Shown here piece by piece: positions 1 through 7,560 of a stretch of 22,305 nucleotides of DNA. Positions within the stretch are counted from its first letter, which is position 1. Every line of letters begins with the position of its first letter. The position numbers and the translations under genes are program-made. Source of the stretch: an uncultured Oscillospiraceae bacterium (lineage in GTDB: Bacteria; Bacillota; Clostridia; Oscillospirales; Oscillospiraceae); contig CAJULZ010000037.1 of the NCBI GenBank assembly GCA_910587205.1, forward strand, positions 1 to 22,305, in the 5' to 3' direction. The notes below the pieces were generated by a model. It was not told where the DNA came from, made no database searches, and worked only from the letters and a program-made list of their open reading frames with translations.

Positions 1-961
1 GGGAGTCGTTGACGGAGAAGGTCATCTCCAGGGTGGGGGCGGAGATCTTCACGAACTCTATGGGTTCGGGGGCGGCGGGGGCGCAAACGGTGTCCCCGAT
101 GGTGATGTCCCCGATGCCGCTCATGGCGATGATCTCCCCGGCCCTGGCCTCGGTGACGGGGGTGCGGGCCAGCCCGTCGAAGGTATACAGGGCGGTGGCC
201 TTGGCCTTCTTGGGGGGCTCGTCCTGCTTGTGGTAGTTGCACACCACGATCTCCTGGTTCTGCTTCACGGCGCCCCGCTCGATGCGGCCCACGGCGATGC
301 GGCCCACAAACTCATTGTAGTCGATGGATGACACCAGCATCTGGAAGGGGGCCTCCGGGTCGCAGTCCGGAGCGGGGATATAGTCCAGGATGGTCTCAAA
401 CAGGGGCACCAGATCCGTCCCCGGATGGTCGGGGGAGTAACTGGCGGTGCCCTGCCGCCCGGAGCAGAACAGGGTGGGGGACTCGAACTGCTCGTCGGTG
501 GCGTTCAGATCCAGCAGCAGCTCCAGCACCTCGTCCATGACCTCGTGGATGCGCTGGTCGGGGCGGTCGATCTTGTTCACCACCACAATGACCTTGTGGC
601 CCAGCTCCAGCGCCTTGGACAGCACAAACCGGGTCTGGGGCATGGGGCCCTCGGCGGCATCCACCAGCAGTATGACGCCGTTGACCATCTTCAAGATGCG
701 CTCCACCTCGCCGCCGAAATCGGCGTGGCCCGGGGTGTCCACGATGTTGATCTTGGTGTCCTTGTAGTGCACCGCAGTATTTTTCGCCAGGATGGTGATG
801 CCCCGCTCCCGCTCCAGGTCGTTGGAGTCCATGACCCGCTCCACGGTGGCCTGGTTCTCCCGGTAAATCCCGCCCTGTTTGAGCATCTCGTCCACCAACG
901 TGGTCTTTCCGTGGTCGACATGGGCAATAATGGCGATGTTCCTCAACTTTTCATTTCGCAT
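1..961 (-). CDS. typA: Translational GTPase TypA/BipA, 5' part (runs off the left edge)
   Basis: Ribosome-associated GTPase of the EF-G/LepA superfamily, implicated in ribosome assembly and stress or cold adaptation. About 320 N-terminal residues are present, against roughly 610 in the family; the 3' half lies outside the window. Visible GTPase motifs: G1 AHVDHGKT (residues 13-20), switch I RGITI (53-57), G3 DTPGH (75-79) and G4 NKID (129-132). After these comes the domain II beta-barrel, with VGRIERG and the GDTVCAP loop typical of translational GTPases. The ATG at 959-961 is preceded on the minus strand by AGAGGG at suitable spacing and gives the canonical N-terminus MRNEKLRNIAIIAHVDHGKT. 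It is transcribed from its own promoter at 1011-1039, away from the tRNA gene. Family assignment is certain; EF-G and LepA are excluded by the N-terminal sequence. Confidence 0.96.
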   Translation of the reverse strand, partial: MRNEKLRNIAIIAHVDHGKTTLVDEMLKQGGIYRENQATVERVMDSNDLERERGITILAKNTAVHYKDTKINIVDTPGHADFGGEVERILKMVNGVILLVDAAEGPMPQTRFVLSKALELGHKVIVVVNKIDRPDQRIHEVMDEVLELLLDLNATDEQFESPTLFCSGRQGTASYSPDHPGTDLVPLFETILDYIPAPDCDPEAPFQMLVSSIDYNEFVGRIAVGRIERGAVKQNQEIVVCNYHKQDEPPKKAKATALYTFDGLARTPVTEARAGEIIAMSGIGDITIGDTVCAPAAPEPIEFVKISAPTLEMTFSVNDS

Positions 962-1010
962 ATCAGTACCCTCTATCTAAATCTGGATTTTCCTTGAAAC
1001 ACGGCTTATT

Positions 1011-1039
1011 ATTATATCCCCGCTTTCCGCGAATTGCAA
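1011..1039 (-). promoter_or_regulatory. Sigma-A promoter of typA
   Basis: On the minus strand the -35 is TTGCAA (1034-1039) and the -10 is a perfect TATAAT (1011-1016), separated by 17 bp. The predicted start near 1004 gives a leader of about 43 nt before the typA ATG. Placement relative to the gene supports the call. Confidence 0.8.
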
Positions 1040-1071
1040 TAGTTTTATGCTCCATCCCTTCAATTCCTCCG

Positions 1072-1103
1072 GCGGGATGGGCCGCCGCACATGCCCATCC
1101 CGC
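1072..1103. repeat. Inverted repeat upstream of the typA promoter
   Basis: GCGGGATGGGC (1072-1082) and GCCCATCCCGC (1093-1103) form a perfect 11 bp inverted repeat with a 10 nt loop. A second shorter repeat, GGGCGC/GCGCCC, follows near 1110-1132. Neither has a convincing T tract for the adjacent genes. It could be an operator upstream of the typA -35, an old terminator, or a chance GC-rich palindrome. Function is not evident. Confidence 0.4.
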
Positions 1104-1164
1104 TCCTCATCGGGCGCGGCTGGCGGCGCCCATTTAAAAAAGGGCATTTTTTCCCCGCGCCGCA

Positions 1165-1193
1165 TTGACAGGGAGCGAAAAATTAGGTACAAT
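1165..1193 (+). promoter_or_regulatory. Promoter of tRNA-Arg
   Basis: Perfect -35 TTGACA (1165-1170), 17 bp spacer, and -10 TACAAT (1188-1193). The predicted transcription start near 1200 leaves a short 5' leader before the mature tRNA at 1227. The near-consensus sequence is typical of stable RNA promoters. Confidence 0.88.
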
Positions 1194-1226
1194 AGGCTTT
1201 GCTTTCCAAGCAGGCCCGCCCGATAC

Positions 1227-1302
1227 GCCCACGTAGCTCAGGGGATAGAGCATTCGCCTCCTAAGCGAAGGGTCGGACGTTCGAATCGTCTCGTGGGTGC
1301 CA
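1227..1302 (+). tRNA. tRNA-Arg, anticodon CCT (reads AGG)
   Basis: A 76 nt cloverleaf can be folded by hand. Acceptor arms are GCCCACG (1227-1233) and CGTGGGT (1292-1298, with a closing G-U pair). The D arm is GCTC/GAGC. The anticodon stem is TTCGC/GCGAA (1253-1257/1265-1269), with loop CTCCTAA placing anticodon CCT at 1260-1262. The T arm is GGACG-TTCGAAT-CGTCT. Discriminator G is at 1299 and CCA is genomically encoded at 1300-1302. It is monocistronic, with its own promoter and terminator. No integrase or duplicated 3' end is visible, so there is no sign of use as an attachment site. Confidence 0.96.
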
Positions 1303-1303
1303 T

Positions 1304-1341
1304 GTCGGAGCAAGCGTTATATCGCTTGCTCCGACTTTTTT
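1304..1341 (+). terminator. Rho-independent terminator of tRNA-Arg
   Basis: Perfect 13 bp stem (1304-1316 with 1323-1335), 6 nt loop, immediately followed by six T residues (1336-1341). It starts two bases after the tRNA CCA end. Confidence 0.95.
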
Positions 1342-1493
1342 CAAGCGCCAGGGCGCGCCCATCGCGCCGCTCCCCCTTCGGGCGGCTTTGCGGGGCCCCA
1401 ACTTCCTTTAAACGGCAGAGCTTCCCGCGCCGAGGCCCTTATTTTAGCGGTGTTGTACAAAAAGCATGCACCATATTTCTACTATCTGTACGC

Positions 1494-1522
1494 TTGAAAC
1501 CAGGGGCCGCCGCTGTTATAAT
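1494..1522 (+). promoter_or_regulatory. Promoter of the zinc-ribbon gene
   Basis: -35 TTGAAA (1494-1499), 17 bp spacer, perfect -10 TATAAT (1517-1522). The expected start near 1529 leaves only about 10-12 nt before the ATG at 1540. The 1342-1493 stretch upstream is GC-rich and shows no gene or convincing signal. Confidence 0.82.
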
Positions 1523-1539
1523 AAAACTGGTGATCGTAA

Positions 1540-2052
1540 ATGGTGTACGTCTGTGATAACTGCAGCTCTTTGTTCAGCTGGACCTGCGGGCAGGACCGAT
1601 GCCCCAACTGCGGGAAGCGCATGGTCCGGTCTGCGAATGCGGTCGAACAGCGCGAATTCGCCTCCCGCATGGCTGAGCGAATCCGAACCGAGTACGCCGA
1701 GGAGCCCCGCTACCCTAACCTGGTGGAGACGGAAATCTCCATGGTCAACAGCTTTACGTTCAAACTGCCCGCTACCGCCTTGCAGATCGACAGCAGCATG
1801 ATCGTAGACGTTCTTGTGGAGTACGGCGAAAACTCGGCCAACCGGGAGGAATTGATTGGCAACGTCTGGGCCCGAAAAGCGGGCGGCGTGACCATGCGTT
1901 TCCTCCTGCCCATCCGCCTGCCCGCCCAGCAGGGCGAGCCGCCCAAGGATATGATCAACCGCATCTTTGCGGCACTGAACGAAAACAAAACCTTTAAAAC
2001 AAAGCTATTCGACTTTGTATCCGGACAGCTGCACGGCTCAAACTCAAACTAA
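1540..2052 (+). CDS. Zinc-ribbon protein of unknown function
   Basis: A 170-residue soluble protein whose family I do not recognise. The N-terminus has a zinc-ribbon pair, CDNC (C5, C8) and CPNC (C21, C24), with an extra C16. The remainder (about 35-165) is mixed alpha/beta with a conserved-looking core around residues 60-150 and no membrane segment or signal peptide. The ATG at 1540 is close behind a strong promoter; the only SD-like element is GGTGA at 1529-1533, at or near the 5' end of the predicted transcript, so it may be nearly leaderless. A later start would remove the cysteines, which argues for this one. It stands alone between the tRNA unit and convergent metY. Real coding status is likely (promoter, terminator, cysteine motif); no function can be assigned. 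Confidence 0.72.
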   Translation: MVYVCDNCSSLFSWTCGQDRCPNCGKRMVRSANAVEQREFASRMAERIRTEYAEEPRYPNLVETEISMVNSFTFKLPATALQIDSSMIVDVLVEYGENSANREELIGNVWARKAGGVTMRFLLPIRLPAQQGEPPKDMINRIFAALNENKTFKTKLFDFVSGQLHGSNSN

Positions 2053-2060
2053 TACGCGGA

Positions 2061-2086
2061 CGGGGCGGCTCAAAAGAGCCGCCCCG
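2061..2086 (+). terminator. Hairpin between convergent genes (zinc-ribbon gene and metY)
   Basis: Perfect 11 bp GC-rich stem (2061-2071 with 2076-2086) and an AAAA loop, 8 nt past the TAA at 2050-2052. The following plus-strand run is only moderately T-rich (CTGTTGTCTTTCTT), and the minus-strand side lacks a T tract. It probably ends the plus gene and may stop metY transcripts weakly. Confidence 0.7.
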
Positions 2087-2124
2087 CTGTTGTCTTTCTT
2101 GGGAACCCCCGCCGCGCAGCCCGC

Positions 2125-3405
2125 TCAAACAGCGGCAAGCCCCTGCTCCAGGTCAGTGAGGATATCATTGATGTGCTCCGTGCCAATGGACAGACGGATT
2201 GTGTTGGGCCGGATCCCCTGGTCGGCCAGCTCCTCCGGCGTGAGCTGGGCATGGGTGGTGGTGGCCGGGTGGATAACCAGCGACTTCACGTCCGCCACGT
2301 TCGCCAGCAGGGAAAACACCTCCAGGTGGTCGATAAACCGGTGGGCCTCCGCCTGCCCCCCCTTGACCTCAAAGGTAAAGATGGACGCGCCGCCGCGGGG
2401 GAAGTACTTCTCATACAGGGCGTGATCCGGGTGGCCGGGCAGGGACGGATGGTTTACCCTGTCTACTTTGGGGTGCTTTTCCAGGAATTCCACCACTTTT
2501 TTGGTGTTTTCCGCATGGCGCTCCAGCCGCAGGGAGAGGGTCTCCACCCCCTGGAGCAGCAGGAAAGCGTTAAAGGGCGAGATGGCCGCCCCGGTGTCCC
2601 GCAGGAGCACCGACCTGACATAGGCCGTAAAGGCGGCAGGGCCGGCGGCGTCCGCGAAGCACACCCCATGGTAGCTGGGGTTGGGCTGGCCCAGGGCGGG
2701 GAACTTATCCGACCCCTTCCAATCGAAGGACCCCCCGTCCACAATAATGCCGCCCAAGGCAGTACCGTGGCCGCCGATGAATTTGGTGGCGGAATGGACC
2801 ACGATATCCGCGCCGTGCTCAATGGGCCGGATGAGGTATGGGGTGCCGAAAGTATTATCGATCACCAGGGGCAGGCCACGGGCATGGGCGATGGCCGCGA
2901 TGGCATCGATGTCAGGTATGTCGGAGTTGGGGTTGCCCAGCGTCTCCAGGTACACCGCCTTGGTGCTGGGCCGGATCGCCCCTTCCACTTCTCCCAGGTC
3001 GTGGGCGTCCACAAAGGTAGTGCTGACGCCGAACTGGGCCAGGGTATGGGCCAGCAGGTTATAGGTCCCGCCGTAGATGGTTTTCTGGGCCACGATATGC
3101 CCACCGGACTGGGCGAGGGCCTGGATGGCGTAGGTAATGGCCGCCGCGCCGGAGGCGGTGGCCAGGGCGGCCGCGCCCCCCTCCAGGGCGGCAATCCGCT
3201 TTTCCAGCACCTCCTGAGTGGGGTTCGTCAGCCGGCCGTAGATATTGCCCCCTTCGGACAGGTCAAACCGGGCGGCGGCCCGGGCGGAGCTCTCAAACAC
3301 ATAGGACGTAGTCTGGTAGATGGGCACGGCCCGCGCATCGGTGGCGGGGTCGGGCCGCTCCTGGCCCACGTGAAGCTGCATCGTCTCAAACTGATACTTG
3401 CCCAT
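2125..3405 (-). CDS. metY: O-acetylhomoserine sulfhydrylase (aminocarboxypropyltransferase)
   Basis: PLP enzyme of the Cys/Met metabolism family. It converts O-acetylhomoserine plus sulfide to homocysteine and acetate in the cytosol. The 426-residue product matches the family length. It begins FETMQLHVGQ, has YGRLTNPT (about 56-63) and VIDNTFGTP (D183 contacts the PLP ring nitrogen), and the Schiff-base lysine is K208 in HSATKFIGGHG. The C-terminus carries the IRLSIGTEHINDILTDL signature typical of MetY. The frame is open to 3459, but AGAGGTG lies 7 nt before the ATG at 3405, which I take as start; the adjacent ATG at 3408 is possible. It diverges from metA, whose residue 111 predicts the matching acetyl substrate, so direct sulfhydrylation is the likely route. 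Confidence 0.95.
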   Translation of the reverse strand: MGKYQFETMQLHVGQERPDPATDARAVPIYQTTSYVFESSARAAARFDLSEGGNIYGRLTNPTQEVLEKRIAALEGGAAALATASGAAAITYAIQALAQSGGHIVAQKTIYGGTYNLLAHTLAQFGVSTTFVDAHDLGEVEGAIRPSTKAVYLETLGNPNSDIPDIDAIAAIAHARGLPLVIDNTFGTPYLIRPIEHGADIVVHSATKFIGGHGTALGGIIVDGGSFDWKGSDKFPALGQPNPSYHGVCFADAAGPAAFTAYVRSVLLRDTGAAISPFNAFLLLQGVETLSLRLERHAENTKKVVEFLEKHPKVDRVNHPSLPGHPDHALYEKYFPRGGASIFTFEVKGGQAEAHRFIDHLEVFSLLANVADVKSLVIHPATTTHAQLTPEELADQGIRPNTIRLSIGTEHINDILTDLEQGLAAV

Positions 3406-3425
3406 CATGCAACACCTCTGCACTC

Positions 3426-3458
3426 TGGATGGCTGTTCCCAAGCGAAAAACCCATCCA
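3426..3458 (-). promoter_or_regulatory. Small inverted repeat in the metY leader
   Basis: TGGATGG (3426-3432) and CCATCCA (3452-3458) are a 7 bp inverted repeat with a 19 nt loop inside the roughly 63 nt metY leader. It is too small for a SAM riboswitch or T-box. It could be a minor leader hairpin or an operator, or chance. Confidence 0.3.
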
Positions 3459-3475
3459 TTTAATTGGTTTATTGA

Positions 3476-3504
3476 ATTATAAACCCTGTCCCCCGGCTTG
3501 TCAA
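3476..3504 (-). promoter_or_regulatory. Consensus promoter of metY
   Basis: Minus-strand TTGACA (3499-3504), 17 bp spacer, TATAAT (3476-3481): both hexamers match consensus exactly. Start is expected near 3469. It is back-to-back with the metA promoter, with only 23 bp (3505-3527) between the two -35 boxes. Confidence 0.92.
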
Positions 3505-3527
3505 TCATTTTCTGCGCGGTTTTACCG

Positions 3528-3556
3528 TTGATTTTCCCCCCGTTTTCCCTTATAAT
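3528..3556 (+). promoter_or_regulatory. Promoter of the metA operon
   Basis: -35 TTGATT (3528-3533), 17 bp spacer, perfect -10 TATAAT (3551-3556). Start near 3563 gives a leader of about 47 nt containing a short GC-rich hairpin (around 3573-3595) just before the SD AAGGAGA at 3597-3603. No riboswitch-sized structure fits in this leader. Confidence 0.88.
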
Positions 3557-3610
3557 GAGAGATTACATTGAACCGCCCCGCCCTCCCGCGGGGCCCAAGG
3601 AGATGTTCCC

Positions 3611-4567
3611 ATGCCCATCAAAATTCCAAACAGGCTTCCCGCCACCCAGACCCTCCTACAGGAAAACATTTTCGTCATGACGGAGACCCGGGCCATCACC
3701 CAGGATATCCGCCCGCTGCAAATCCTGCTGCTCAACCTGATGCCCACCAAGGTGGACACCGAGACCCAGCTGGCCCGGGTGCTGGGCAACACCCCTTTGC
3801 AAATCGAGCTGGAGCTTATCGCCCCCGCCGGGCATATCTCCCGCAACACCTCCCAGGAGCATATGCTATCTTTTTACAAGACCTTTGACGAGGTGGCGGA
3901 GCGCAACTTCGACGGCCTGGTCATCACCGGCGCGCCGGTGGAGCATCTCCCTTTCGAGGAGGTAGACTACTGGCCGGAGCTGTGCCGGATCATGGAGTGG
4001 AGCAAAACCCACGTCCACTCCACCCTGCACATCTGCTGGGGGGCCCAGGCGGGGCTGTACTATCACTACGGCATCCCCAAGCACCCCCTGCCGGAAAAGC
4101 TGTTCGGCGTGTTCCAGCACACTGTCCTGGAGCGCAATTTCATCCTGTTCCGGGGCTTTGACGACACTTTTTGGGTGCCCCACTCCCGGAACACCACCGT
4201 GGACCGGGAGGACATCGAGGCCGTGCCCGGGCTGAAAATCCTGTCCGATTCCCAGGAGGCGGGGGTGTACGCCGTCAAAAGCCCCCAATGCCGCCAGGTC
4301 TTTCTCATGGGCCATGCGGAGTACGACCGGGACACCTTGCTGAAAGAATACCGCCGGGATGTGGCCGCGGGGGTGGACATCCAGCCGCCCCGGCACTATT
4401 TCCCCGGCGGCGATCCCGGCCGGGAACCCATGGTGCGCTGGCGCTCCTGCGCCCACCTGCTGTATACCAACTGGCTGAACTACTGCGTATACCAGACCGT
4501 GCCCTACGACATCCGGGAGATCCGGCAGGGCGTGCGCACCGGCGGGGACGGCCATGACGGCCCCTGA
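3611..4567 (+). CDS. metA: Homoserine O-acetyltransferase, MetA type
   Basis: Glutamine-amidotransferase-like acyltransferase that activates homoserine as the first committed step of methionine synthesis. It is 318 residues, against about 300-310 in the family. Catalytic residues are in place: Cys142 in HICWGAQA, and His235 and Glu237 in MGHAEYD. Residue 111 is Glu (GAPVEHLPFEE). In the MetA family Glu111 is associated with acetyl-CoA use and Gly111 with succinyl-CoA use (established from Bacillus cereus and E. coli MetA work), so the product should be O-acetylhomoserine. The start is set by AAGGAGA 7 nt upstream of the ATG. It is first in a tightly packed operon, and its 3' end overlaps the next gene by 14 bp. 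Confidence 0.95.
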   Translation: MPIKIPNRLPATQTLLQENIFVMTETRAITQDIRPLQILLLNLMPTKVDTETQLARVLGNTPLQIELELIAPAGHISRNTSQEHMLSFYKTFDEVAERNFDGLVITGAPVEHLPFEEVDYWPELCRIMEWSKTHVHSTLHICWGAQAGLYYHYGIPKHPLPEKLFGVFQHTVLERNFILFRGFDDTFWVPHSRNTTVDREDIEAVPGLKILSDSQEAGVYAVKSPQCRQVFLMGHAEYDRDTLLKEYRRDVAAGVDIQPPRHYFPGGDPGREPMVRWRSCAHLLYTNWLNYCVYQTVPYDIREIRQGVRTGGDGHDGP

Positions 4568-5213
4568 CGTGCGCGAGGCGCTGCGCTACTTAGGCGCGGC
4601 CAACCCGCCCCCGGACCTGCTCCGCCAGGCACAGCAGGTTGCGGACGGCCTGTCCGCCGCGGTTCAGCCAAGGTACGCCTACCGGGCCTACCCCGTGGAG
4701 CTCTCGGGGGACCGCGTCCGCCTCCCCGGCGCGGGGGTGGAGCTGGCCGGGGCTTCCGCCCGGCGTATGCTGGCCCAGTGCAATCAGGCGGTGCTGCTGG
4801 CCTGCACCCTGGGCAGCCGGTTTGACGCGCTGCTGCTGGCCGCCCAAGCCAGAGACATGGCCCGCGCCGTCCTGCTGGACGCCCTGGGCAGCGCCCTGGT
4901 AGAGGCGGGCTGCGACGCCGCCCAGGCAGAGATTGCCGCCCGGTTTCCCGGGAAATACCTCACCGACCGCTTCAGCCCCGGCTACGGCGACCTGCCCCTG
5001 GACGCCCAGCCCGGCATCTGCGCCGCCCTGGACGCCGGGCGGCGGATGGGCCTCACCGTCACCCAAAGCCTGCTGATGAACCCGGTGAAGTCGGTGACGG
5101 CGGTGATCGGCCTGTCCTGCACCCCCCAGCCCGCCCGCATCCGGGGCTGTAGATTTTGCATCTTGCAAGATACCTGCTTATTCCGCAAGGAGGGAACGCA
5201 TTGTGGAGTTTGA
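4554..5213 (+). CDS. Stand-alone methionine synthase reactivation (AdoMet-binding) domain protein
   Basis: The 219-residue protein corresponds to the C-terminal activation domain of full-length MetH. That domain binds S-adenosylmethionine for reductive methylation of oxidised cob(II)alamin. Diagnostic features are RFSPGYGDLPLD (139-150), and MGLTVTQSLLMNPVKSVTAV (165-184), which matches the AdoMet-domain core. A C-terminal cysteine set C199-x2-C202-x5-C208-x8-C217 is not part of E. coli MetH and may bind a metal or cluster; that role is inference. Its ATG lies within the metA 3' end behind GGGGA, and its stop overlaps the metH start by 11 bp, so translation is probably coupled. It sits directly before a metH that lacks this domain. 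Confidence 0.88.
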   Translation: MTAPDVREALRYLGAANPPPDLLRQAQQVADGLSAAVQPRYAYRAYPVELSGDRVRLPGAGVELAGASARRMLAQCNQAVLLACTLGSRFDALLLAAQARDMARAVLLDALGSALVEAGCDAAQAEIAARFPGKYLTDRFSPGYGDLPLDAQPGICAALDAGRRMGLTVTQSLLMNPVKSVTAVIGLSCTPQPARIRGCRFCILQDTCLFRKEGTHCGV

Positions 5214-7560
5214 CTTTTTATCCGATGGGATCGTAATCCTGGACGGGGCCATGGGCACCGTTTTGCAGCAAAGGGGTCTGCCCCCCGGCGGCAAGCCGGA
5301 GCTGCTCAACCTCACAAACCCGGAACTGCTGCGCGCCATCTACCGGGAGTATATCGCGGCAGGCAGCCAGGTGATCTGCGCCAACACCTTCGGGGCCAGC
5401 GCCCCCAAGCTGGCGGGGACCGGTTATACCGTGGAGCGGGTGGTCTCCGCCGCCGTGGCCGTCGCCAAGCAGGCCGCCGCCGGGACGGACGTCAAAGTCT
5501 CCCTGGACGTGGGCCCTCTGGGCGAACTGCTGGAGCCCATGGGCAGCCTCACGTTTGAGCGGGCCTACGAGCTGTTCCGGGAGGTGGCCGTGGCCGGGGA
5601 GCGGGCCGGGGCGGACCTGGTGTCCATCGAGACCATGACCGACCTGTACGAGGCCAAGGCCGCCCTGCTGGCGGTGAAGGAGAACACCAAGCTTCCTGTC
5701 CTCGTCACCATGTCCTTTGAGGAGGACGGGCGCACCTTCACCGGCTGCACCGTGCCCGCCATGGCCCGGACGCTGGAGGGCCTGGGCGCGGACGCCATCG
5801 GCCTGAACTGCTCGTTAGGGCCGGACAAGCTGGCCCCCCTGCTCCGCGAGCTGTGCAAAAACACCCGCCTGCCCGTCATCGCCAAGCCCAACGCCGGCCT
5901 GCCCGACCCGGTGGACGGGCACTACGATATGGGCCCCGAGGAATTCGCCGCAGCCCTCCTCCCCTGCCTGGAGGCCGGCGTAACCATCTTCGGCGGTTGC
6001 TGCGGCACCTCGCCGGAGTATATCCGGCAGCTCTGCGGGGTGTTGAAGGGCAAAACCCCCGTCCCCCGGACGTATGACGCCGCTGGCTTTGTGTGCACCC
6101 CCACCACCCCCCTCCCCCTGCGCGGGGTGCGGGTGATCGGCGAGCGGGTCAACCCCACCGGCAAAAAACGTTTCCAGCAAGCCCTGCTGGAAGGGGACTT
6201 GGACTATATCCTGGATGTGGCCGTCCAGCAGGAGGATGCCGGGGCGGACATCCTGGACGTAAACGTGGGCTTTCCCGGGGTGGACGAGGTCTCCATGCTG
6301 CCCAAAGTGGTTAAAAAGCTGCAATCCGCCGTCTCCCTGCCCCTCCAGCTGGATTCCTCCAACCCGGACGCGCTGGAGGCCGGGCTTCGGGTGTACAACG
6401 GCAAGGCGGCGGTCAACTCGGTGAACGGCGACCCCGCTGTACTGGCCCGTATCCTGCCCATCGTGAAAAAATACGGCGCGTCCGTGGTGGGGCTGACTCT
6501 GGACAAAGGCGGCATCCCCCAGACGGCCCAGGGCCGGGTGGACATTGCCAAACGCATCCTGGCTGCGGCGCTGGACCGCGGCATCCCCGCGGAGGACGTG
6601 TGGATTGACTGCCTCACCCTCACCGTCTCCGCCCAGCAGGAGCAGGGGATGGAAACGCTGAAAGCCATGCGCTCCGTCCGGGAGGAATTGGGGCTCCAGA
6701 CGGTGCTGGGGGTGTCAAACATCTCCTTCGGCCTGCCCAACCGGGCGCTTATCACCCAGAACTTCCTCATCCAAGCCCTGGCGGCGGGGCTCACCCTGCC
6801 CATCATCAACCCCAACCAGCGGGAGATGATGGACGCGGTGGCCGCGTTCCGGGTACTGTCCGGGGAGGACATGCAATGCCGCGCCTATGTGGAACGGTTC
6901 GCCGGGGCCTCTGCCGCCGCCCCTGCCGGACCGGGGCCGGAGCTGACCTTAGAGGACGCCGTCGCACGGGGGCTGAAGGCGGACGCGGGGCGGCTGGCAG
7001 CCGCCGCGCTGGAGGCCCAGGACGGCCTGTCCCTGGTTGAAAACCGGCTGATCCCCGCCCTGGACCGGGTGGGGGATGGCTATGAGGCGGGGACCGTGTT
7101 CCTGCCCCAGCTGCTCAGCGCCGCCCAAGCGGCCCAGGCCGTGTTTGAGGCCGTCCGCGCCGCCTTGGCCCGCACGGGGGGCGCTCCGGTGAAAAAAGGC
7201 CGCATCATCGTGGCCACCGTCCAGGGGGATATCCACGACATCGGCAAAAACATCGTCAAAACCGTGCTGGAAAACTACGGCTACGACGTTCTGGACCTGG
7301 GGCGGGACGTGCCGCCGGAGACGGTGGCGCAGGCCGTGAAGGACGGCGGCGTGGGCCTGGTGGGCCTGTCCGCCCTGATGACCACCACCCTGCCCGCCAT
7401 GGAGGAGACCGTGCGGCAGCTCAAAACGCTGCCCCATCCTCCGGTGGTGTGGGTGGGGGGCGCGGTGGTGACGCCGGAATACGCCCAAAAAATCGGCGCG
7501 GACTACTACGCCAAGGACGCCCGACAGTCGGTGGACATCGCAAAGGCGGTGCTGGGATGA
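5203..7560 (+). CDS. metH: Cobalamin-dependent methionine synthase, core without activation domain
   Basis: Transfers the methyl group of 5-methyl-THF through cobalamin to homocysteine, giving methionine. It is 785 residues, against about 1,200 for E. coli MetH. Domains in order: homocysteine-binding barrel (about 5-285, zinc ligands C203 in GLNCS and C266/C267 in GGCCGT); pterin-binding barrel (about 308-565, starting VIGERVNPTG); helical cap (about 580-660); and Rossmann B12-binding domain (about 665-785) with D676-x-H678-x2-G681, whose His ligates cobalt. The AdoMet activation domain is absent and supplied by the preceding gene. The start is GTG at 5203, with AAGGAGG 9 nt upstream. It shares an ATGA overlap with the next gene. 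No frameshift is seen. Confidence 0.95.
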   Translation: MEFDFLSDGIVILDGAMGTVLQQRGLPPGGKPELLNLTNPELLRAIYREYIAAGSQVICANTFGASAPKLAGTGYTVERVVSAAVAVAKQAAAGTDVKVSLDVGPLGELLEPMGSLTFERAYELFREVAVAGERAGADLVSIETMTDLYEAKAALLAVKENTKLPVLVTMSFEEDGRTFTGCTVPAMARTLEGLGADAIGLNCSLGPDKLAPLLRELCKNTRLPVIAKPNAGLPDPVDGHYDMGPEEFAAALLPCLEAGVTIFGGCCGTSPEYIRQLCGVLKGKTPVPRTYDAAGFVCTPTTPLPLRGVRVIGERVNPTGKKRFQQALLEGDLDYILDVAVQQEDAGADILDVNVGFPGVDEVSMLPKVVKKLQSAVSLPLQLDSSNPDALEAGLRVYNGKAAVNSVNGDPAVLARILPIVKKYGASVVGLTLDKGGIPQTAQGRVDIAKRILAAALDRGIPAEDVWIDCLTLTVSAQQEQGMETLKAMRSVREELGLQTVLGVSNISFGLPNRALITQNFLIQALAAGLTLPIINPNQREMMDAVAAFRVLSGEDMQCRAYVERFAGASAAAPAGPGPELTLEDAVARGLKADAGRLAAAALEAQDGLSLVENRLIPALDRVGDGYEAGTVFLPQLLSAAQAAQAVFEAVRAALARTGGAPVKKGRIIVATVQGDIHDIGKNIVKTVLENYGYDVLDLGRDVPPETVAQAVKDGGVGLVGLSALMTTTLPAMEETVRQLKTLPHPPVVWVGGAVVTPEYAQKIGADYYAKDARQSVDIAKAVLG

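Noticed and set aside
977..1192. 71-codon minus-strand ORF upstream of typA
   Set aside because: It spans the typA promoter (1011-1039), lacks a good SD, and resembles no family; more likely chance in GC-rich intergenic DNA.
1227..1341. tRNA-Arg as an integration (att) site
   Set aside because: No integrase, no duplicated tRNA 3' end, and the intact terminator directly follows the gene.
2173..3531. 452-codon plus-strand ORF opposite metY
   Set aside because: Antisense shadow of metY; composition (His/Gly/Val-rich, no domain) is typical of GC-rich reverse frames.
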